From: QWHO01 sp021404945 | GTDB taxonomy: Bacteria; Vulcanimicrobiota; Xenobia; Xenobiales; QWHO01 | Assembly (NCBI GenBank): GCA_963169765.1 | Contig: CAUJEN010000001.1 | Location: 1 to 64,000 of the forward strand | Length of the DNA stretch: 64,000 bases | Direction: 5' to 3' | The notes under the pieces: generated by a model | The model's database searches: none | What the model was told of the DNA's origin: nothing | Seen by the model: the letters and a program-made list of their open reading frames with translations, nothing else | Translations under genes and position numbers: made by a program | In this document: positions 58,747 through 64,000 of the stretch, piece by piece | Layout of the letters: every line of letters starts with the position of its first letter | How positions within the stretch are numbered: the stretch's first letter is position 1

Positions 58747-59250
58747 ATGCGTCGAGTCGCCCTCGGATTGGCCTGTCTGTTCCTCTTGAGCCCGCTGGTG
58801 GCGCAAGAAAAACCCTCTCGCACCGCTCTTTCGACCCAGGATCGGGAGACCTTGAAGAAATGTGTCACCGTCCCGATCTACGTGCCCGCTTACCTGCCTG
58901 CGGGGCTCACTCGCAGCGAGCTGGAGGCGAGCTACAGCTCTTACACGCTGGCTTACAGCAGCCCTGAGTGCATCCTCTTCATCAGCGGCACGAAGCGCGA
59001 GGTCCCTCCGGAATTGACCTTCAAGCCTCCCCTGGAGGGGGAGGTCCAGATGAAGGTGGGCCATCCCGAGCTGGGGATGGGCAAGCTGTGCTGGCTGCCC
59101 CGCAAGGTGGACGCCCTGACCACCCGAGAGGAGTATGCTGCCGGGGTCTTCGGCAAGGGGACCATCGCCTACGACGTGGTCAGCACCGGGGCTCTTTCGC
59201 CCAAAGAGGTGCAGAAGTTCATGAAGAGCCTGGTGCTGCTCAAGCTCTGA
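58747..59250 (+). CDS. secreted protein of unknown function
   Basis: 167 residues from ATG 58747 with a signal peptide (MRRVALGLACLFLLSPLVAQ). The mature part has LKKCVTVPIYVPAYLPAGLT, then SSYTLAYSSPECILFISGT and VGHPELGMGKLCWLPRKVD, with three cysteines that could form a disulfide. I do not recognise the family. A related signal peptide (MRMFALGLACLLLLAPVLSQ) is used by the next gene, so the two may be companions. It is divergent from the TolC-like gene across the GTAGTGCA array. Confidence 0.75.
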   Translation: MRRVALGLACLFLLSPLVAQEKPSRTALSTQDRETLKKCVTVPIYVPAYLPAGLTRSELEASYSSYTLAYSSPECILFISGTKREVPPELTFKPPLEGEVQMKVGHPELGMGKLCWLPRKVDALTTREEYAAGVFGKGTIAYDVVSTGALSPKEVQKFMKSLVLLKL

Positions 59251-59255
59251 GCCTC

Positions 59256-59267
59256 TGACCGAGATCA
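59256..59267. promoter_or_regulatory. FNR/DNR-type operator before the PKD-like protein gene
   Basis: TGACCGAGATCA, centre 42.5 bases before ATG 59304. The half-sites match the consensus but the middle two bases differ from the rest of the set. Confidence 0.5.
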
Positions 59268-59303
59268 TCGCCCCGCTCCGCCCGGCTCTCTACTCTGGGA
59301 GTG

Positions 59304-61013
59304 ATGAGGATGTTCGCCCTGGGTTTGGCCTGCTTGCTCCTGCTGGCCCCCGTGCTCTCTCAGGGGGGCGTGGTGGTCGCTCTGGATGTTCAGAGCCTCA
59401 CCGTCAAGCCTCTGGGAAAGAGCGAGTACGAAGCCGGGTTCCAGGTCGGAGTGCTCACTCAGAATCGCCCCTGGGACGGTCGGATCGCTTACCGCGCGGT
59501 CGTCTCCCGCGGCAGCTACCAGCAGACCTTCAGCGGTGAGTCCGCCGCTCGCCGAGGAGTGAACTTCGACAGCTTCCGGTTCGCCATCCCGACCACCGAG
59601 AAGGAAGGGCCCTTCAAGCTTCGGCTCGAGGTCAGCGCGGACGGGCAGGGGGCAGCGAAGGAAACCGCCTTTGAGCACACCGTCGCCCTGCCGATCATCG
59701 CGGTGGGAGGACCGGAGGCCATCGTGGAGGGGGAGCCGTGCACCCTGGTCGCCAGGGTTGTCTCGGGGACTCCACCGTATCGCTGGAACTGGAAGGCGGG
59801 CGACCGGAGCGGGCAGGCCGAAGGCCCCGAGCTGGTGGTGCCGCTTCCCGATGCTCGCTTTCCGAAGGTGATCTGCGCTGTGTGGCTGCTCGACGGGGTC
59901 CACACCGAGCCGGTCTATGCCTACCACACCGTGCGGGTAGACAAGCCCACCCCGGTCACCGAGAGGACGCCGCTACCCGGTCAGGTCGACGTGGTCGCCC
60001 GGATCAGCGGCCCGGCGGAAGCGGCCGTGGGACACAAGGTGGTGCTGACCGGATCAGCCAGCGGAGGGTCCCCTCCCTACAGCTTCCAGTGGGTGGGTGA
60101 TCGCCCCGGCGGGACGGGCGAGAGCTGTCCGCTGACGTTTCATTCTCCCGGGACCTACACGGTCAAACTGATCGCTTCCGATAGTCGGGGGGCGTTTGGC
60201 GTCACCACCTGGAACCTCCAGATTTACCCTCGCCTGACGGCCGAGGTGGCCGCTCCGGCCGGCGCTCTGAGCGGGCACAAGGTGCAGTTTGCTGCCCGAG
60301 TGGAGGGCGGGAAACCTCCCTACACCTATGCCTGGACCACCTCCGGCGGGGGGAGCGGCTCCGGCCCCACCCTGTCAGGAACTCTGCGCGGTAAGCCCGG
60401 GGACAGCCGACAGGTCAAGCTGGTGGTGAAGGACAGCCTGGAGCCTCCCCAGAGCGCGACCGCCACCGCCACGGTGTATGTTCGCGGCGGTAGCGCCCCG
60501 ATCAGCGGCGGCCAGCGCTTCGTCGGCAACTTGAATCCGGCCACGGTCGCGTTCTCGCGCTCCTTGATCCAGGCGAGCAGCCTGGGAAATCGCCGGGTGG
60601 AGGACCTGCGGGTGAAAGCCCCCGAGCTGACCCTGACGGTGGCCGAGGGGACGGCCGTCATCGCGCCCGAGGTGGTGGTCTGGGAGGAGCACCATCGCGA
60701 GGTTGACGCCCGGGGCTCGCGCCAGAAGAGCACCTTGCACCGATTCCAGTTCTTGCCCGGACGCCTGGGAGCGGGGGGCCGCCTGGCCGGACCCTGCCGG
60801 GTAACCACCCGCTCGCTGGTGGACGGGCAGGGTCCGCCGGAGACGACTCGTGATACCTCCTGGGCGGTGATTCCCGGCGGGGACGGCAACCTCTACCTGA
60901 TGCCCAACTATCCCAACCTGCCGCCCGACTTCCTGGAGCCTTCCTTCTCTCTCACGCCCCAGCAGCAGCAGTTGATCCCCATCGCGCCCTACCTGCTCCG
61001 GCCCGCGCCCTGA
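59304..61013 (+). CDS. secreted protein with PKD-like beta domains
   Basis: 569 residues from ATG 59304 (GTG 59301 is an alternative). Signal peptide MRMFALGLACLLLLAPVLSQ. Two or three Ig/PKD-like domains follow: VVLTGSASGGSPPYSFQWVG with GTYTVKLIASDSRGAFGVTT (about residues 238-300), and VQFAARVEGGKPPYTYAWTT (about 320-390). An earlier unit around VARVVSGTPPYRWNWKAGDR is also similar. The C-terminal 180 residues (LRVKAPELTLTVAEGTAVIA, HHREVDARGSRQKSTLHRFQ) are unknown. Such proteins are surface or periplasmic scaffolds. It may belong to the FNR-type regulon. Confidence 0.8.
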   Translation: MRMFALGLACLLLLAPVLSQGGVVVALDVQSLTVKPLGKSEYEAGFQVGVLTQNRPWDGRIAYRAVVSRGSYQQTFSGESAARRGVNFDSFRFAIPTTEKEGPFKLRLEVSADGQGAAKETAFEHTVALPIIAVGGPEAIVEGEPCTLVARVVSGTPPYRWNWKAGDRSGQAEGPELVVPLPDARFPKVICAVWLLDGVHTEPVYAYHTVRVDKPTPVTERTPLPGQVDVVARISGPAEAAVGHKVVLTGSASGGSPPYSFQWVGDRPGGTGESCPLTFHSPGTYTVKLIASDSRGAFGVTTWNLQIYPRLTAEVAAPAGALSGHKVQFAARVEGGKPPYTYAWTTSGGGSGSGPTLSGTLRGKPGDSRQVKLVVKDSLEPPQSATATATVYVRGGSAPISGGQRFVGNLNPATVAFSRSLIQASSLGNRRVEDLRVKAPELTLTVAEGTAVIAPEVVVWEEHHREVDARGSRQKSTLHRFQFLPGRLGAGGRLAGPCRVTTRSLVDGQGPPETTRDTSWAVIPGGDGNLYLMPNYPNLPPDFLEPSFSLTPQQQQLIPIAPYLLRPAP

Positions 61014-61041
61014 TTGTCTGGCGGTTCCCATCCTCTGGAGT

Positions 61042-61977
61042 TCAGCGTAGCCAGGCGATCAGCGCCACCATGAGCAGGGCGTGGGCCGCCCCCATGGCCA
61101 GCGCGAAGGGGATCTGAAAGCGGATCACCGCGTAGGCGTCCTTCATGTCCAGCAGGGCCGGCGGCACCAGGTTGAAATTGGCCGCCATCGGCGTCATCAG
61201 CGTGCCGGTGGACCCGGCCGTGAGGAGCACCATGGCCAGGGCCGGATCCAGTCCGTAGGGCTTGATCAGGAGAGGCAGCAGCACTCCGGTGGCGATGACC
61301 GGGAAGGCCGCGAACGAGTTGCCGGTCAGCATGGTGAGCAGGCTCATGGAGAAACAGCACAACACGGCCAGCACCACCCAGGCGCCCTGGGCGGGCAAGA
61401 GCGCGGTCACCCCCCGGGCGATGAAGTCGCCGATGCCCGCGGCGGTGAGGATCACACCCAGCGAGGCCAGCAGCTGGGGCAGGATGCTGACAGCTCCGAC
61501 CGTGTCGTTGAGCCGTCGTCCCTCCTCGAGCAAGAGCTGCGGGCGAGCTCGAAAGAGCAGCAGGGCCGCCACCATGCCGGCCAGGGCCCCGGCCGCCAGG
61601 CCCACCACCGCCCCCCGGCTCGCATCCCAGCCGGCCAGGCGAAAGGCGTAGGCCACCAGGAAGGTGGCCAGGGGGATGGTCAGCACGGGCAGCACCACCC
61701 TCCACCCGGTCACCGCTCGCTCCTGAGCACGGGGGGCCGAGCTCGCGCCCACCAGGCCGAAACCGTCCAGGGCCACCAGGGCCAGCACCAGAAGGCCGCT
61801 CACCCGGTAGGGCAGGAGGCTGCCCCAGGCAAACAGCGCGCCCAGGATGGCCCAGAAGGCTCCCGTGCCCCAGCGGTGGGGATGCTCGTCATCCGCCAGG
61901 GTGCGGACGGCCATGGCCAGCAGCAAGATTCCGGCCAGGGCGTAGGCCATGGGGAGGCTGAGGATCGAATCCAGCAT
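61042..61977 (-). CDS. DUF979 family membrane transporter subunit
   Basis: 311 residues from ATG 61977, about ten membrane helices. Family-typical stretches are MLDSILSLPMAYALAGILLL, TVGAVSILPQLLASLGVILT, TMLTGNSFAAFPVIATGVLL, TAGSTGTLMTPMAANFNLVP and LDMKDAYAVIRFQIPFALAM. DUF979 and DUF969 are always paired and in many bacteria lie with 5-oxoprolinase genes (pxpABC), so uptake of 5-oxoproline is proposed. Neither pxp gene is next to them here. The start overlaps the DUF969 stop by one base. Confidence 0.9.
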   Translation of the reverse strand: MLDSILSLPMAYALAGILLLAMAVRTLADDEHPHRWGTGAFWAILGALFAWGSLLPYRVSGLLVLALVALDGFGLVGASSAPRAQERAVTGWRVVLPVLTIPLATFLVAYAFRLAGWDASRGAVVGLAAGALAGMVAALLLFRARPQLLLEEGRRLNDTVGAVSILPQLLASLGVILTAAGIGDFIARGVTALLPAQGAWVVLAVLCCFSMSLLTMLTGNSFAAFPVIATGVLLPLLIKPYGLDPALAMVLLTAGSTGTLMTPMAANFNLVPPALLDMKDAYAVIRFQIPFALAMGAAHALLMVALIAWLR

Positions 61978-62600
61978 CAGCGCCTGCGCTCGAAGAGCAG
62001 AAATTGCGTCGCCCCGAATAACAAAGAGAGCAGCACCACCGGCGCCGAGTAAGCCACCAGGCGCCACAGGCTGGTGGAGTAACCGAGGTCGCTCAGCACC
62101 CCGAAGACCAGCAGCACTCCGGCCTGCACGGGGGAGAGGTTCTGCCCGTAGAAGTTGCCGTAGTTCTCGCTGGCGGCGCTGGCCGCCTTGAGGGCGTCCT
62201 CCTCCCTTTCGGTGGGCTCACGGCGGTGCCGCTCGCGCCACGAGGATAGGGCCATGGGGGCCACCAGGGGGCGCACGAACACGGCCTGGCCGTTGAGCCG
62301 CAGACCCAGCAGGCCGTGCAGCACCCGGAAGAGCTGGTACAGGATCAGCACTCGGGCCGGGCTGAGCCGCTTGAGACCGGCCACCCAGCGGGCCGCCTGG
62401 GTCTGCAGGCCGTAGCGCTCGCACAGTCCGACCACCGGCAGCGTCAGCAGAAACAGCGTCATGAGGCGGTTCTCGGTGAAGGAGCGGCCCAGCAGCTCGA
62501 GCAGGCCCTCGCGCCCCCCAGCGCTCCAGAGGGGCATGCCTGAGGCCAGGCCGGCTCCCAGTGCCAGGGCCACGACGACCACCGTCGTACGAATGCGCAT
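61977..62600 (-). CDS. DUF969 family membrane transporter subunit
   Basis: 207 residues from ATG 62600, about six membrane helices. Features are RIRTTVVVVALALGAGLASG, NRLMTLFLLTLPVVGLCERY, LGLRLNGQAVFVRPLVAPMA and ASENYGNFYGQNLSPVQAGV, all DUF969. A longer upstream frame to 63053 is antisense to the next gene and lacks protein character, so the shorter start is used. It pairs with the DUF979 protein as one transporter. Confidence 0.9.
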   Translation of the reverse strand: MRIRTTVVVVALALGAGLASGMPLWSAGGREGLLELLGRSFTENRLMTLFLLTLPVVGLCERYGLQTQAARWVAGLKRLSPARVLILYQLFRVLHGLLGLRLNGQAVFVRPLVAPMALSSWRERHRREPTEREEDALKAASAASENYGNFYGQNLSPVQAGVLLVFGVLSDLGYSTSLWRLVAYSAPVVLLSLLFGATQFLLFERRR

Positions 62601-62658
62601 GGGCGTCCTGGTTAACCACCCCTGGAGGATCGCCTCCTGAGTGCGAGAACCCGGCCCG

Positions 62659-64000
62659 ATGAACCTGACCCGACGCGCATTTCTCGCCAGCCTGATGGGC
62701 TTATCTGGCGCTCTCATGCTGCCCGCCTGGCCCTCCCCCCTGCTCTCCTGGCCCGGCCCGGAGACCTGGGATGAGCTGCGCTCGGAGGTGGGCGAGAGAC
62801 TGCTGAAGGTCGAGTCTCCCATCAAGCCCTGCCTCGAGGCGCCTGGCTCGGCGGCCTGCGCCGAGACCCTGAAGAACCTGCGCAATCCGTTCGCCCTCGA
62901 AGATGACCCTGGTTGCACCCAGAGCACCGGCTGGCTGGGCGCCTGGACATCCAGCGTCAGCCCGTACGCGGTGGCCATCGAGAGCCCGGCCGACGTGGCC
63001 GCCGCCGTGCGTTTCGCAAGACGCCACCGGGTGCGGCTGTGCATCAAGGGCACCGGCCACTGCTACCTGGGCCGCTCCAACGCCCCCAACTCGCTCTTGA
63101 TCTGGACCCACCGGATGCGCGAGGTCAGCCTGCACGAGCGCTTCGTGGTGGCCGGGGGCGACGGCCCCGGAGTGCCGGCACTGAGCGCTCAGGCCGGGGC
63201 CCGCTGGCTGGAGGTCTACGAGGCCGCCTCCAGCATCAAGCGCTACGCTCAGGGCGGCGGCTGCACCAGCGTGGGCGCGGCCGGCGGGCACATCCAGGGC
63301 AGCGGCTTTGGCAGCTTCTCCCGGCGCTACGGCAGCAGCGCCTCGGGAGTGCTGGAATACGAGGTGGTGACGGCCGACGGCCAGGTGCTCACCGTCAACC
63401 ACCTGCAGCACCCCGACCTCTTCTGGGCGCTGCGCGGTGGGGGCGGGGCCACCTTCGGCGTGGTGACCCGGGTCACGGTGCTGACCCACCCCCTGCCCGA
63501 GCGGGCCGGGCTGGTGGAGGGCACCATCACGGCTTCCTCCGATCTGGCCTTTCGCGAGCTGCTGAAGCGTTTCGTGGCCTTCTTTCCAACCCTGGTCAAC
63601 CACCACTGGGGCGAGCAGATCGCCGTGACGGGCCAGAATACCCTCGAGCTCGGGCTCACCTTCCTCGACCTGACCGAGGCCGAGGCCCGCCAGGCCTGGC
63701 AGCCGCTGCTCGACCGGCTCGAGGGTTGCCAGGCCGAGGTCCGGGCCCGCGAGCTCTCGGTCGAGCACCTGTGGGACGCCGACTGGTTCCGCCAGCGCGA
63801 CCCCTCGTTCATCGTGCCCGACCCGCGCCCGGGCTCTCCGCCTTCGCGCTACTGGTGGGCTTCCAACCAGGGCGAGGTGTCGGCCTTCATCAACAGCTAT
63901 CAGTCGCGCTGGCTTCCCTTGAGGATGGTCCAGGGGGAGCCGGACCGGCTGGCCGAGCTGCTCTTTGAGGCCTCGCGCCATCGGGCCATCCACCTGCACC
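62659..64000 (+). CDS. Tat-exported berberine-bridge-like FAD oxidoreductase, cut by the window edge
   Basis: 447 codons from ATG 62659, open to the right edge. Twin-arginine signal NLTRRAFLASLMGLSGALML. The FAD-binding domain has VRLCIKGTGHCYLGRSNAPN, where the His can bind FAD, and GGGCTSVGAAGGHIQGSGFG, where the Cys lies at the position of the second covalent link in berberine-bridge enzymes. VTADGQVLTVNHLQHPDLFW and ALRGGGGATFGVVTRVTVL complete the fold. Such enzymes oxidise alcohols, sugars or alkaloid-like substrates with oxygen. The C-terminus with the usual active-site Tyr and final Asn motif is outside the window, so the substrate is open. Confidence 0.88.
   Translation, partial: MNLTRRAFLASLMGLSGALMLPAWPSPLLSWPGPETWDELRSEVGERLLKVESPIKPCLEAPGSAACAETLKNLRNPFALEDDPGCTQSTGWLGAWTSSVSPYAVAIESPADVAAAVRFARRHRVRLCIKGTGHCYLGRSNAPNSLLIWTHRMREVSLHERFVVAGGDGPGVPALSAQAGARWLEVYEAASSIKRYAQGGGCTSVGAAGGHIQGSGFGSFSRRYGSSASGVLEYEVVTADGQVLTVNHLQHPDLFWALRGGGGATFGVVTRVTVLTHPLPERAGLVEGTITASSDLAFRELLKRFVAFFPTLVNHHWGEQIAVTGQNTLELGLTFLDLTEAEARQAWQPLLDRLEGCQAEVRARELSVEHLWDADWFRQRDPSFIVPDPRPGSPPSRYWWASNQGEVSAFINSYQSRWLPLRMVQGEPDRLAELLFEASRHRAIHLH

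Overview
The window is high-GC bacterial DNA from what looks like a Gram-negative facultative anaerobe. The signs are a TolC-type outer-membrane efflux protein, type IV pilin-like proteins, twin-arginine signals, a soluble NiFe hydrogenase, pyruvate:ferredoxin oxidoreductase, and also oxygen-dependent enzymes (Rieske oxygenase, flavin monooxygenase, multicopper oxidase). I cannot name the phylum from sequence alone. No rRNA, tRNA, CRISPR array or complete insertion sequence was recognised.

Layout. 0-8 kb is a rearranged, decaying stretch: a TPR protein running off the left edge, polyphosphate kinase 2, a broken diguanylate cyclase, an SDR oxidoreductase, a decayed membrane protein, a DUF4127 gene with an in-frame stop, and one gene cut in two by an inversion flanked by a perfect 37-bp inverted repeat. 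8-19 kb is an ebo-type cluster (eboD, a small protein, eboB, eboE, then eboC and eboF), split by about 5 kb of zinc-ribbon, membrane, tandem-repeat and HNH-endonuclease DNA and threaded with local duplications. 19-27 kb is one operon: a small protein, NAD(P) transhydrogenase (A2, B, A1), a dihydroorotate-dehydrogenase-like protein and NifJ. 27-45 kb is a low-oxygen or redox-stress island: beta-flower-like protein, CoA-disulfide reductase with rhodanese domain, tandem universal stress protein, Crp/Fnr regulator, haem-binding protein, formate-THF ligase, P-type ATPase, GalT, patatin, CBS protein, Rieske oxygenase, FAM151-like protein and flavin monooxygenase. 45-50 kb is a group-3b-like NiFe hydrogenase operon with its maturation protease. 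50-52 kb is a RiPP cluster: a precursor with four LYG repeats, a radical SAM/SPASM enzyme and a small partner, which fits the spliceotide (tyramine-excising) class. 52-56 kb holds pilin-like genes, 56-58 kb a TolC and multicopper oxidase pair, 58-61 kb secreted proteins including one with PKD-like domains, 61-62.6 kb a DUF969/DUF979 transporter pair, and the right edge a Tat-exported berberine-bridge-like flavoprotein.

How the genes work together. Ten copies of an FNR/DNR-type palindrome (consensus TGAYC-N2-GRTCA, with two looser copies) lie in front of the transhydrogenase-NifJ operon, the hydrogenase operon, the formate-THF ligase, haem-protein, patatin-GalT-ATPase, CBS, stress-protein, beta-flower and zinc-ribbon genes. 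Many lie about 40-45 bp before the start codon. The Crp/Fnr protein at 31.6-32.2 kb keeps the Glu and Arg of the FNR recognition helix and is the obvious candidate regulator. The window therefore looks like a cluster of redox-controlled energy and stress functions beside two accessory biosynthetic systems (ebo and spliceotide). A recurrent oddity is short tandem duplication at gene junctions, which often copies start codons and translational overlaps.
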